Assembly: GCA_963744105.1 (NCBI GenBank)
Contig: CAVUSJ010000008.1
Coordinates: 258,574 to 322,573 of the forward strand
Origin: DASUPK01 sp963744105
GTDB lineage: Bacteria > Actinomycetota > Thermoleophilia > Solirubrobacterales > 70-9
Reading direction: 5' to 3'
DNA length: 64,000 nucleotides
Positions 7,726-16,077 of this stretch are shown one piece after another; position 1 is the first letter of the stretch; the number at the start of each line of letters is the position of its first letter. Under the pieces are notes generated by a model, which did not search any database, was not told the origin of the DNA, and saw only the letters and a list, made by a program, of their open reading frames with translations. The translations under genes were made by a program, and so were the position numbers.

Positions 7726-10700
7726 TTAGCTGACCACTTTGAACTTCTTGACCGCCGGCGCCGGATCCACGACGCCGGTCGGCCCGATCGCCCGCACCCG
7801 AAGGACATGCTTCCCCAGCCGCAGCTTCGGCGGCTTGAACGGTGAGGTACAGGGAGCGAACTGACGGTTGTCCACCTGACACTGGAACGCCGACCCCGCC
7901 TGGCTCGAGGTGAACTTGAACTTCGGCCGCCGCTTGGTGGTCTTCTTCTTCGGGCCCTTGGTGATCGCCGTGTCCGGTGGCGCGGGCGCCGGCGGCAGGA
8001 CCACCGTGAACGAGCGGGTCGCGACTGCGGAGTTGCCCGCGGCGTCGGTGCCCTGAGCCCTGAAGACGTGCGCACCCCCGGCGAGGGGGGCTGAGGGGGT
8101 GTCGCTATTGCCCGGACCGGAGCAGGCTCCGAAGCTGGCCGTGCCCGTGTCGATCGAGCACAGGAAGGTGACCGGTCCATGGGTATCGCTGCCACTGAAG
8201 GTGAAGGTCGGCCTGGTCTCGCCGGTCGTCCCGGTTGGGCCCGAGTCGACCGCGACCGACGGCGGGGTCGCGTCCACCTCGAAGGACTGCGACACGACCG
8301 TTGAGTTCCCAGCGGCGTCCGTCGCCTGCAGGTGGAAGGTGTACGGGCCATCGGCCAACGGCGCACCGGCGGTGTCGCTGTTCCCGGGGCCCGAACAGGG
8401 GCCGTAGCTCGGACTGCCGGTGTCGATCGAGCACTGGAAGGTCACCGGCTGGGCCGCGTCGGTGGCGCTGAACGTGAAGCTGGGCGTCGTGTCGTTGGTG
8501 AGCCCGCTGGGCCCGCTGTCGATCGATGCGTTCGGCGGGGTCTCGTCCTCGACGTAGGTCACCGAGCCGGAGGGCGTCGACAGCGTCGACGAGCAGGCGG
8601 ACACGTCCGTGCCCACGGTTGCCGTCGCGTAGAAGACGGTGGTCGAGTTGGGCGAGACCGGCGGGGTCACCGTGATGCCCGGGAACGCGAAATCGTCGGC
8701 GGTCCCTGTGCCGACCTCCTGGCCCACCGGGCAGCTTGGATCGGTGTAGAGGTTGACGGTCGAACCCGGATCCGCGGCACCGAGAATCTTCGGTGAGCTG
8801 TCGTTGCTCGGTGAGTGGGGCGAGGTGCCGCTCAGGCACGGTGGCGTCGGGCCCGTTCCGGCCGGATCGACGGTGAGCAGGCCAGTGGCCGTCTCCTGCT
8901 GGCCGTCCGGATTGGTGATCGTCACGTTCTTCGTCCCGGGGGTGGCGCCACGGGTGTCGAGGTCGAGCAGGACGTGCGTCGGGTCTTCGTAGGTGACGTG
9001 GTTCACCGTCACGCCTCCGCTGACCGTCGCCTGGATGTGGCTGGAGAAACCGGCGCCCGGGTCGAAGAAGCCCGAGCCGTCCGTAGACGTCCCTGTGACC
9101 TCGGAGCCGATCGAGCAGCTTCCGGCGGCCACCGTGTCCGCGGCCGAGGGGGTCGCCGGGGGCGGCGCCTGCAGCTGGATCACCCTGACTCCCCACGAGT
9201 TGTTGGAGTTGGCGTACTCCTGGAAGGTCCAGAAGGTCATGTTGTCGCTCGGATCGACGACCGTCTGGGAGTAGTCGCCCCAGCGCCGGGGCGAATCGGT
9301 GCCGACGTTGTAGGAACTCGTGCTGCCCTGAGTGATGAATGGCGCCTCCGTCGTCCCGGCGGTGTCGCCGAACAGGCGGCCGGAGGAGGCGATCTGCGCA
9401 AACTGTCCCGTCCCGGCCTGGCTCATGTTGATCGAGGCGTGCCCCTGCCCGTTCTGCGCGATCGACGGCATCCAATAGAACGTCGGATTGGAGGGGGTGG
9501 TGTCGAAGACGCTGCCGGACTGGATCAGGCTGGGCGAGGAATCCAGGGTGCCGATCTGGTACCAGCGAGCACCGTCACGGTTGCCCGAGCCGGACCCGTT
9601 GCCCGCGGCGTCCATGCGGATGTTGTGCGCGGTCCAGATGGAAACGGTGCCGTCGTCAGGATTGGTCCCGATCATCGCCTCGAAGAGCCTGTCGTCCAGC
9701 GCGTCGATGCCGCCGGTGGTCCCCTGAGCGGGAACGCTGAGCGGCTGGGCCGTGGTGGGCACGGTCACCCCGAGGTTGCCGGAGATCGACGGCGTTCCAC
9801 CCGGGTCGGTGATCCGGCGGACGTCGATGCGGCTGAGCAGCTGGTTGTCGGGGCCCACGATGTAGCCCGCGGCGACGTCCGGGTTCATGTCGGTGGCGGG
9901 CTGCGGCGAGTCCGGGCCCTGGCCGCTGCCGGAAGCCAGGTTACGGAAGGCGGTGACGACGATCGGGCCGCCGCTCAGGACGCTCGACTTCCTGATCACG
10001 TAGGCGCTGGTCCCGGTGAACGAGCCGCTGCTCGAGGTGAACTCGTTGACCCCGACATAGATCGCGTTCGCATCGACCCCCAGCTGCGGGTAGTCGGCGA
10101 AACGCGCCGGACCGGACGGCGGTGGGCTCGCCTCGTTGAAGAAGAAGTAGGTGAAGCTGCTGGCATCCGTGATCGTCGGGCCGTCGCTGACGGCGAGCAT
10201 GATCCGGTTGTTCGTGTTCTCGATGTTGATCGCCGAGACGATCCAGCGCTGCGAGAGGCGGTCGTACTCCACCCCCGGGTCGGTCGGCTCGGCGCCGTTC
10301 CGGACCGGCGCCCAGAACTGGGAGTCGGTGAGGTTCAGGCCGCCGATGTTCCCGTTCTTGTCGAAGACCTTGATCCTGCCGTTGACGTCGACCAGGATCT
10401 GGCTCGGGCCGACTGCACCCATGGAATCGGGCGGAACGAAGTTGGACTCGCTCAGCTTCGCCCCGAGGAAGCTCGTGCCGACCGTCACGGCCTGGCTGGG
10501 CGTGATGGCTGCATCCCCCGTGCGCTCCGGCGCGACGACCGGCCCGGCCCTCTTGGGCGTCCCGGACTCCTCTCCCGGCTCCGGCTTCTCCAGAACCCGC
10601 GGACCGACCGGCTCGGCGGCGGCCGCGGCCTCCGCGTCCTGATCCGGTTCGGGCGCGGGGGTGGCCTCCGCAGTCTCGACTCGAGTGCTCGCCAGCTTGG

Positions 10701-10845
10701 CGACGCTCACCGATCGCCCTTGGCTTCCTTCCCAGGGCTTCCCCTTGGTCTCGGCGTCCTGCCGGTTGGTGCCCCCGCAGCCGGTCGCGGCCAGGGCCAC
10801 CAACGCAAGAACGAAGAGCACCGCAGCGCTTACGCGACGCTTCAT
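7726..10845 (-). CDS. Large cell-surface lipoprotein with IPT and Ig-like repeats
   Basis: 1039 residues from ATG 10845. It begins with a lipoprotein signal (MKRRVSAAVLFVLALVALAATGC), cysteine 23 being the lipidation site. Then comes an Ala/Pro/Glu-rich linker (~30-110), a ~450-residue beta-rich domain (QILVDVNGRIKVFDKNGNIG, YDRLSQRWIVSAINIENTNN) like secreted propeller proteins, an IPT/TIG-like domain (GVTVNHVTYEDPTHVLLDLD), and two near-identical ~88-residue Ig-like repeats starting at TPPNASIDSGPSG and TPPSVAVDSGPTG, each with a Cys pair (FQCSIDTG...YGPCSGPGNSD). A related C-terminal module ends in VKKFKVVS. Likely surface-anchored adhesion or binding; ligand unknown. The frame remains open upstream into the next gene, but the internal lipobox marks the true start. 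Confidence 0.75.
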   Translation of the reverse strand: MKRRVSAAVLFVLALVALAATGCGGTNRQDAETKGKPWEGSQGRSVSVAKLASTRVETAEATPAPEPDQDAEAAAAAEPVGPRVLEKPEPGEESGTPKRAGPVVAPERTGDAAITPSQAVTVGTSFLGAKLSESNFVPPDSMGAVGPSQILVDVNGRIKVFDKNGNIGGLNLTDSQFWAPVRNGAEPTDPGVEYDRLSQRWIVSAINIENTNNRIMLAVSDGPTITDASSFTYFFFNEASPPPSGPARFADYPQLGVDANAIYVGVNEFTSSSGSFTGTSAYVIRKSSVLSGGPIVVTAFRNLASGSGQGPDSPQPATDMNPDVAAGYIVGPDNQLLSRIDVRRITDPGGTPSISGNLGVTVPTTAQPLSVPAQGTTGGIDALDDRLFEAMIGTNPDDGTVSIWTAHNIRMDAAGNGSGSGNRDGARWYQIGTLDSSPSLIQSGSVFDTTPSNPTFYWMPSIAQNGQGHASINMSQAGTGQFAQIASSGRLFGDTAGTTEAPFITQGSTSSYNVGTDSPRRWGDYSQTVVDPSDNMTFWTFQEYANSNNSWGVRVIQLQAPPPATPSAADTVAAGSCSIGSEVTGTSTDGSGFFDPGAGFSSHIQATVSGGVTVNHVTYEDPTHVLLDLDTRGATPGTKNVTITNPDGQQETATGLLTVDPAGTGPTPPCLSGTSPHSPSNDSSPKILGAADPGSTVNLYTDPSCPVGQEVGTGTADDFAFPGITVTPPVSPNSTTVFYATATVGTDVSACSSTLSTPSGSVTYVEDETPPNASIDSGPSGLTNDTTPSFTFSATDAAQPVTFQCSIDTGSPSYGPCSGPGNSDTAGAPLADGPYTFHLQATDAAGNSTVVSQSFEVDATPPSVAVDSGPTGTTGETRPTFTFSGSDTHGPVTFLCSIDTGTASFGACSGPGNSDTPSAPLAGGAHVFRAQGTDAAGNSAVATRSFTVVLPPAPAPPDTAITKGPKKKTTKRRPKFKFTSSQAGSAFQCQVDNRQFAPCTSPFKPPKLRLGKHVLRVRAIGPTGVVDPAPAVKKFKVVS

Positions 10846-10867
10846 CGTCGGGCGAGTGTAGAGGCGT

Positions 10868-11760
10868 TCATGACTTCGGCGTGGGCTCGTCGGCGGCTTC
10901 CTCAGCCCCAGCTTCAGGTCGAGCGTCTGGGTGGATGGATCGCCTCCGTTCGGGGAGAAGGTGATGCGCACCGCCAGGACGACCTTTCCCTTCCGTGCGA
11001 GCCTCCGCTTCGTCTTCCCGATCGTGGCGATCGAGAAGGTGACGGGTCCCGCCACCGCCACGTCCTTCGACGCGCGCTTCTTGATCCCCTTCCCGGCGAT
11101 CGAGACGAAGCCGGGGTTGGTGGTGGTGACCGTGATCGTCGCGGTACCCCGCTTGAGGTCCTTGGTGATGGACCCGACGGTGAATCCGTTGTCAGGGATG
11201 AGGACGGCGGAGAGATTGAGGCGGACGTCGTTCTGGGGAACGAAGAGCCCGGAGGTGCCGTCGGCGATGTCACCCGGATGGTTGAGGACGTTGTCTCCCG
11301 TCTGCCCGAAGGTGCACGAATTGGACGGGCCGCTCTCGTTGAGGCCGATCATGTCGCCGGACTCGACGCGCAGGCTGACGGGAACCGTGTTGACGCCGCT
11401 CGTCAGGATGTGCGGCGGGGCGTGGGACATGACCTGGAAGTAGTCCGGGTCCGTGGTGCGCCGGAAGATCTTGACCACGTAGGTGGCGCCCGGCCCGGCG
11501 GAGTTCGTGCTCCACGAGACGATCTTCCCCGCCTGCTTCGCGATGTAGAGGTTCCCGCCGGTCACGCTCGGCTGCAGGTAGTCGAGCCCGGGCGTGGTGC
11601 AGTCGGCCGAGGGCGTCCCGGGCGCGAGCTGGCCGAGAGTCACCGATGCGCCGGCGGCCGGCGCGAGCACGAGGCCGCTCACGCAGAGCGCGAGGGCGCC
11701 GGTCCAGATCCGATTTCGCTTCAAGGCGCGCGAGAGCACGCTCTCTAAACAACGCTGCAT
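10868..11760 (-). CDS. Secreted beta-rich protein of unknown function (frameshift near the C-terminus)
   Basis: Starts at ATG 11760 behind a purine-rich site (GGGAGGG). It has a basic N-region and a signal sequence ending near GLVLAPAAGA, followed by a beta-rich body of about 240 residues (SVTLGQLAPG, GGNLYIAKQAGKIVSWSTNS, TYVVKIFRRTTDPDYFQVMS, GSITKDLKRGTATITVTTTN). Such proteins occur in many actinobacteria without an assigned role. The frame runs without a stop into the next lipoprotein, but shifting by one base near 10900 gives a natural acidic end (GAEEAADEPTPKS, stop TGA 10868), so a single indel is likely. It lies upstream of the Ig-repeat lipoprotein on the same strand. Confidence 0.6.
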
Positions 11761-11813
11761 GCGATTCGTACCCTCCCTGGTCTGGGGCGAGCGTAGACGA
11801 CGCGACGGCGACG

Positions 11814-12159
11814 TCAAGCGGCGCGCCGTTCGCGCAGCCTGAGCAGGAGGCCGGCGAGCAGGTAGGCGATGGTCACGGCCAGCAGGGCGAACTGGGATCG
11901 CCGTCAGGCCCCAGGCGGCCATGCGAGGCCAACCGCGCTTCAGGGCGAGGTCCCGCGTCGCCCAGGCCGCCAGGACCAGGAAAGTCCCATAGGCGACGAT
12001 GAACGCGTAGTCGATCCAGAGCGACGCCTTCGCGGCGTCGATCCCGTCGTTGCCCCATTCAGCGAGGATCTGCGCGGTGCGGTCCTGCGTGCCGGCCAGG
12101 ACCACGAAGATCACCGCCGTCGCGATCGCCGAGGCGATCAGCGCCCGCCTCCGGGTCAT
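11814..12159 (-). CDS. Small integral membrane protein (frameshifted)
   Basis: About 115 residues with three hydrophobic segments: ALIASAIATAVIFVVLAG (near the N-terminus), SLWIDYAFIVAYGTFLVLAA, and, after a frame change near 11893, FALLAVTIAYLLAGLLLRL ending at TGA 11814. The ATG at 12159 overlaps the stop of the DsbA-like gene (ATGA), so it is probably cotranslated with that gene. No family recognised. The C-terminal helix is out of frame with the rest in the sequence as given. Confidence 0.55.
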
Positions 12160-12869
12160 CCAACCTGGGCGATCGCCGCCTGGACCTCGGCGAGCGATGG
12201 CGACTCAGTCAGCTGCCGCGTTCCGTTCGGGCCCCCGACGACCACCGCGGGCCCCACCGGCAGCTTGCGCTCGGCGGTGATCTTCTCGTCGGCCTCTAGC
12301 GTCGAGGTGATGTCGTCACCGTTCATGTCGCGCTGCCACTGCTCGACGTTGAAGCTGGAGATCCCCACCCCGCGCGCGATGTTGTTGAGGAACGCCTGGT
12401 CGGCCCCGTGCTTCTTGGCCTCGTCCTGGTTCCGGAAGAAGAGCTCGACGAACTGCCACTCGTAGTCCTGCTTCGCGGCAGCGGCGGCGGCGTACGCGCC
12501 CAGGAAGAAGCCCGATTCGGTCATGGGGAAGTTGTGGTAAATGAGCTGAACGTCGCCGTCCCGAACGGGCCCGGCGATCAGGGGGACTATGACCTGCTGG
12601 TTCCACTCCGAGCACGGATCGCACTGGAGGTCGTTGAAGACCTGGATGGTCACCGGGGCATTCGGATTGCCGAGGCGGGGACCATCCTCCTGAATGCCCC
12701 CCAGCAGGCTCTGGATCTCGGCGGCCCCCGTGATCTGGATGTCGCCGCCGTCCTCCGTCCCGGTTCCGACCGAGATGCTGACGATCGCGAATCCGATCAG
12801 GCCGATCACGAGGGCCAGCGCGAGCAGCCCGACCAATCGCGGGCGCCTCCGTGGGACTTCTTCGCTCAC
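12156..12869 (-). CDS. Membrane-anchored DsbA-like thiol-disulfide oxidoreductase
   Basis: 237 residues. One N-terminal transmembrane anchor (~12-33, VGLLALALVIGLIGFAIVSI) and an outward-facing thioredoxin fold of the DsbA/thioredoxin_4 type: GNPNAPVTIQVFNDLQ followed by the active-site pair C83-D-P-C86, a helical insert (~110-185) and a cis-proline region near KLPVGPAVVVGG. It should oxidise or isomerise cysteines in secreted proteins, which fits the Cys-paired secreted proteins encoded just downstream. It overlaps the genes on both sides by 4 nt (ATGA at 12866-12869 and 12156-12159), giving a tight three-gene operon. Close relatives include BdbD-like proteins. Confidence 0.82.
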   Translation of the reverse strand: MSEEVPRRRPRLVGLLALALVIGLIGFAIVSISVGTGTEDGGDIQITGAAEIQSLLGGIQEDGPRLGNPNAPVTIQVFNDLQCDPCSEWNQQVIVPLIAGPVRDGDVQLIYHNFPMTESGFFLGAYAAAAAAKQDYEWQFVELFFRNQDEAKKHGADQAFLNNIARGVGISSFNVEQWQRDMNGDDITSTLEADEKITAERKLPVGPAVVVGGPNGTRQLTESPSLAEVQAAIAQVG

Positions 12870-13126
12870 CCGGCGACGGCCTTGTAGTAGCGAACGGCGA
12901 GGCCCGTGAGCAGCGTGCGGAAGCCCTCCTCGACCGGGGTCTCCGTCTCCGTCGCCCAGCTCTCCAGCCCTCGGCTCTCGATCGCCTCGCTGCGCTCGAC
13001 GACCTCGTCGACGAGCTGCGGGTGCTGGTCGCAGAAGTAGGCGCCGATCGAATACAGATCGGTCTCCATCAGGGACTGGATGAAGGCGTCCGTCCCCGGC
13101 TCAACCGATGCCTCTCCCGGACTCAT
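12866..13126 (-). CDS. Hypothetical small helical protein
   Basis: 86 residues, acidic and mostly helical (FIQSLMETDLYSIGAYFCDQ, VDEVVERSEAIESRGLESWA), no signal peptide or membrane segment, one cysteine. I do not recognise the family. It is the first gene of the operon with the DsbA-like protein (4-nt overlap). ATG 13126 stands 6 nt after a TACCAT hexamer (13138-13133), which suggests leaderless transcription divergent from the Nif3 gene. Confidence 0.6.
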   Translation of the reverse strand: MSPGEASVEPGTDAFIQSLMETDLYSIGAYFCDQHPQLVDEVVERSEAIESRGLESWATETETPVEEGFRTLLTGLAVRYYKAVAG

Positions 13127-13132
13127 GGCGGG

Positions 13133-13146
13133 ATGGTAGTTACGCT
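13133..13146. promoter_or_regulatory. Divergent pair of leaderless-type -10 elements
   Basis: Within 26 bp between two divergent genes lie TACCAT on the minus strand (13138-13133, 6 nt before ATG 13126) and TACGCT on the plus strand (13141-13146, 6 nt before ATG 13153). No Shine-Dalgarno is present for either gene. Confidence 0.5.
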
Positions 13147-13152
13147 GGATAA

Positions 13153-13914
13153 ATGGCAGCCCGCGAGGAGATCCTCGGCTTCTGCGACGACCTGCTGGAC
13201 GTCGGCGCGTTCGAGGACTACGGCCCGAACGGCCTGCAGGTCCCCGGAGCCGCGGAGGTGGGCAAGGTCGCCACCGGCGTCAGCGCGAACCTCGAGCTGC
13301 TCACCCGCGCCGTCGATTCCGGCGCCGAGCTCGTGATGACCCACCACGGGCTCCTCTGGGGGTCCGAGGTCTCACCGCTCTCCGTCCCGATGGCGGCGCG
13401 GCTGCGAGCGCTCCTCTGCGGCGACGTCTCGCTCGCCGCCTACCACCTGCCCCTCGACGCCCATCCCGAGATCGGCAACAACGCCCTGCTGCGCGACGCC
13501 CTCGGCCTGGAGGCGGACGAGCGTCCCTTCGGCGAGGCCAAGGGCTCCGCGGTCGGCGTGATCGGGCGCGCAGGGGATCCGATCGAGGTCGGCGAGCTGC
13601 GCAGCCGGCTGGCGGAGGCGGTCGGCCAGGAGCCGCTCGTATTCGACGCAGGGCCGGAGAGGATCTCGACCGTCGGCATCGTCACTGGGTCCGGCGGGTT
13701 CGCCCTGCACGAGGCGGGCCCGCTGGGCCTCGACGCCCTGGTCACGGGCGAGCCCAGCGAGCCGGTGATGGGAGAGGCGCGCGAGTACGGGGTCCACTTC
13801 CTCGCCGGCGGGCACTACGCGACCGAGACCTTCGGCATCCGACGCCTCGGCGAGCTGGTCGCGGAGCGGTTCTCGGTGGAGCACGAGTTCATCGACGTGC
13901 CCAATCCGATCTGA
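13153..13914 (+). CDS. Nif3-like dinuclear metal-centre protein (GTP cyclohydrolase I type 2 homologue)
   Basis: 253 residues, matching the short form of the Nif3/YbgI family, which forms toroidal hexamers with two metal ions per subunit. Metal ligands visible: H64-H65 in MTHHGLLWG, the Asp in YHLPLDAHPEIGNN, and the C-terminal His/Glu pair in GGHYATETFG. The biochemical role is unsettled; members have been linked to nucleotide or cofactor metabolism. Upstream is only a short shared divergent promoter region, and the start is probably leaderless. Confidence 0.9.
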   Translation: MAAREEILGFCDDLLDVGAFEDYGPNGLQVPGAAEVGKVATGVSANLELLTRAVDSGAELVMTHHGLLWGSEVSPLSVPMAARLRALLCGDVSLAAYHLPLDAHPEIGNNALLRDALGLEADERPFGEAKGSAVGVIGRAGDPIEVGELRSRLAEAVGQEPLVFDAGPERISTVGIVTGSGGFALHEAGPLGLDALVTGEPSEPVMGEAREYGVHFLAGGHYATETFGIRRLGELVAERFSVEHEFIDVPNPI

Positions 13915-13970
13915 GAGGTGTCCAGAGGGCCCGAACGCGTGCAATCCCCCCGCTAGTTGCGAGAAAGTGA

Positions 13971-13998
13971 TTGACACGTCGCCACGAAGCGATATACA
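13971..13998 (+). promoter_or_regulatory. Strong sigma-70-type promoter
   Basis: TTGACA (13971-13976), 16-nt spacer, TATACA (13993-13998). Expected start near 14005, about 40 nt before the ATG at 14045. Confidence 0.7.
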
Positions 13999-14044
13999 TG
14001 CAGTCCGGCTGTTACAGGCGTTCACAAGGAGAGGAGTGGCCTAT

Positions 14045-14221
14045 ATGTCCGTTCACCTGACGCCCACGGAGCTTGCCGAGGAGATGCACATGAAGCGGCG
14101 CGATGTGCTCAGCAAGTGCATCGAGATGAATGTGCCGATCCTCAAGGGTCGGATCGACAAGACCCTCTTTGAATCCTCCCTGCGGGCGTTCCAGGCGCAG
14201 AACAAGCAGGCCACCGCCTGA
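14045..14221 (+). CDS. Small HTH/IF2-N-like protein
   Basis: 58 residues from ATG 14045, preceded by a very good Shine-Dalgarno (AAGGAGAGGAG, 8-nt spacing), which decides this start over longer alternatives. The core LTPTELAEEMHMKRRDVLSK followed by CIEMNVPILKGRIDK resembles a compact helix-turn-helix, and specifically the small N-terminal domain of initiation factor IF-2. It could bind nucleic acid or a protein partner. It stands alone behind a strong promoter, so it is probably highly expressed. The acyl-CoA ligase that follows has its own start signals. Function unassigned. Confidence 0.65.
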   Translation: MSVHLTPTELAEEMHMKRRDVLSKCIEMNVPILKGRIDKTLFESSLRAFQAQNKQATA

Positions 14222-14245
14222 CCTTGGCTGTATAGCCAGTCCTAA

Positions 14246-14258
14246 TAGACTCTCCTTC
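14246..14258 (+). promoter_or_regulatory. Leaderless-type -10 element (TAGACT)
   Basis: TAGACT (14246-14251) ends 7 nt before the ATG at 14259; no Shine-Dalgarno is present. Confidence 0.5.
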
Positions 14259-16076
14259 ATGGAGAGCGCGACGATCGCGGCCACCGGCAGCGCCGCCGAG
14301 TCCAGCACCAACAGCAAGACCTGCGCGGACCTGATGCCGCTCGCCGCCGTGCGGCACGGGGACCTTCCGGCGGTCACCTACAAGGACGAATCCGGCCAGT
14401 GGGTCTCGAAGACCTACAGGGAGGTCGGCGAGATCGTCCGCCAGCTCGCCAAGGGGCTGATCGAGCTCGGGATCGAGAAGGGCGACAAGGTCTCGATCCT
14501 CGCCAACACTCGCCCCGAGTGGACCTACTGCGACTTCGCGGCGCTCAGCGTCGGCGCGACGGTCGTCCCGATCTACCAGACCAACTCCCCCGACGAGTGC
14601 CAGTACGTCCTGGAGAACTCGGACGCCAAGGCGGTCATCGTCGAGGACACGGAGCAGCTCGCCAAGATCGACGAGATCCGTGACCAGGTTCCCAAGCTCG
14701 AGCACGTCATCCGCATGGAGGGATCGGGCGGTAACGCGGTCTCGATGGACGAGCTGATCGAGGCAGGCTCCGGGCGCTCCGACTCGGAGTGGGAGCAGCG
14801 CTGGCAGTCGGTCACCCCGGACGACATCTGCACCTTCATCTACACGTCGGGCACCACCGGGCCGCCCAAGGGCTGCGTGATCTCGCACGGCAACTATCGC
14901 TCGATGGTCACGATGGCGCTCGACGAGAGCGTCCTCGACAGCGAGACGATCACTTACCTCTTCCTCCCCCTCGCGCACTCGTTCGCGCTGCTGATCCAGT
15001 TCCTGAGCTTCGACCTCGGCGGGAACATCGCCTACTGGGAGCGCGACCCGCTGAAGATCATCCCGAACCTCGCCGAGGTGAAGCCGGAGTACTTCCCGTC
15101 GGTGCCCCGGATCTTCGAGAAGATCTACACGGCCGCGACCGGCGAGATCGAGAAGACCGGCGGCATCAAGAAGCTTGTCTTCAACTGGGCGATCGGCGTC
15201 GGCAAGAAGGTCCGCGAGCACGAGCGGGCGGGGAAGCCGATCGGCTGGCTCCTGCGCAAGCAGTACGAGATCGCCGACAAGCAGGTGCTCTCCAAGATCC
15301 GCGCGCTGTTCGGCGGGAACATCAAAAACTGCGTCACCGGCGCCGCCCCGATCAATCCGGACATCCTGCGCTTCTTCGACGCCGCCGGCATCCTGGTTCT
15401 CGAGGGCTGGGGCATGACCGAGACCTCCACCGCGGCCACCGTCGCTAGGCCCGACGCCTTCAAGTTCGGCAAGGTCGGCCGCGCCTTCCAGGGCTGCGAG
15501 ATCAAGATCGCCGACGACGGCGAGATCCTCGTCCGGGGGCCCAACATCTTCCAGGGCTACTACAAGAACCCCGAGGCGACGAGGGAGACCCTGGAAAACG
15601 GCTGGCTGCACACCGGTGACATCGGCGAGCTCGACCAGGACGGCTACCTCTCGATCACCGGCCGCAAGAAGGACATCATCATCACCGCGGGCGGCAAGAA
15701 CATCACTCCCGCGAACCTCGAGGCCGAGATCAAGCAGAGCCAGTACGTCTCCCAGTGCGTCGTGATCGGCGACCGGAGGCCCTATCTCGTCGCGCTGATC
15801 ACCCTCGACATGGAGGAGTGCGCCAAGCTCTGCGAGGAGAAGGGCTGGCCTGCGGACCCCGCCGAGCTTCGTCACAACGAGGAGATGCGGGCGATCATCC
15901 AGAAGCACATCGACGAGATCAATCAGAAGTTCGCACGCGTCGAGCAGGTGAAGAAGTTCGAGATTCTGCCGCACGATCTCTCGCAGGAGACCGGCGAACT
16001 GACGCCGACGATGAAGGTGAAGCGGAACGTCGTCGCCGACAAGTTCGAGAAGGACGTCGAAGAGCTCTACGCCTGA
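14259..16076 (+). CDS. Long-chain fatty-acid-CoA ligase (AMP-forming, FadD15-like)
   Basis: 605 residues of the ANL superfamily. It activates fatty acids with ATP via an acyl-adenylate and forms acyl-CoA. Motifs: P-loop-like YTSGTTGPPKG (~195-205), ILVLEGWGMTETSTAATVAR, the hinge and A8 region NGWLHTGDIGELDQDGYLSI then GRKKDIIITAGGKNI, and the catalytic Lys near the C-terminus (LTPTMKVKRN). The start is ATG 14259: an in-frame extension to 14130 would overlap the preceding small gene. The glycerate kinase start lies one base after the stop, so the two are probably cotranscribed. Likely feeds beta-oxidation or lipid synthesis. Confidence 0.92.
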   Translation: MESATIAATGSAAESSTNSKTCADLMPLAAVRHGDLPAVTYKDESGQWVSKTYREVGEIVRQLAKGLIELGIEKGDKVSILANTRPEWTYCDFAALSVGATVVPIYQTNSPDECQYVLENSDAKAVIVEDTEQLAKIDEIRDQVPKLEHVIRMEGSGGNAVSMDELIEAGSGRSDSEWEQRWQSVTPDDICTFIYTSGTTGPPKGCVISHGNYRSMVTMALDESVLDSETITYLFLPLAHSFALLIQFLSFDLGGNIAYWERDPLKIIPNLAEVKPEYFPSVPRIFEKIYTAATGEIEKTGGIKKLVFNWAIGVGKKVREHERAGKPIGWLLRKQYEIADKQVLSKIRALFGGNIKNCVTGAAPINPDILRFFDAAGILVLEGWGMTETSTAATVARPDAFKFGKVGRAFQGCEIKIADDGEILVRGPNIFQGYYKNPEATRETLENGWLHTGDIGELDQDGYLSITGRKKDIIITAGGKNITPANLEAEIKQSQYVSQCVVIGDRRPYLVALITLDMEECAKLCEEKGWPADPAELRHNEEMRAIIQKHIDEINQKFARVEQVKKFEILPHDLSQETGELTPTMKVKRNVVADKFEKDVEELYA

Positions 16077-16077
16077 C

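Noticed and set aside
8815..11748. 977-codon open frame opposite the lipoprotein genes
   Set aside because: Antisense shadow; the minus strand shows signal peptides, lipobox and repeats while this frame shows none.
7726..12159. Single 1477-codon fusion protein
   Set aside because: Two internal signal peptides, one with a lipobox, show three genes accidentally joined in frame by indels.
14130..14258. Upstream start for the acyl-CoA ligase
   Set aside because: Would overlap the small IF2-N-like gene in another frame; the sequence added is not conserved-looking.
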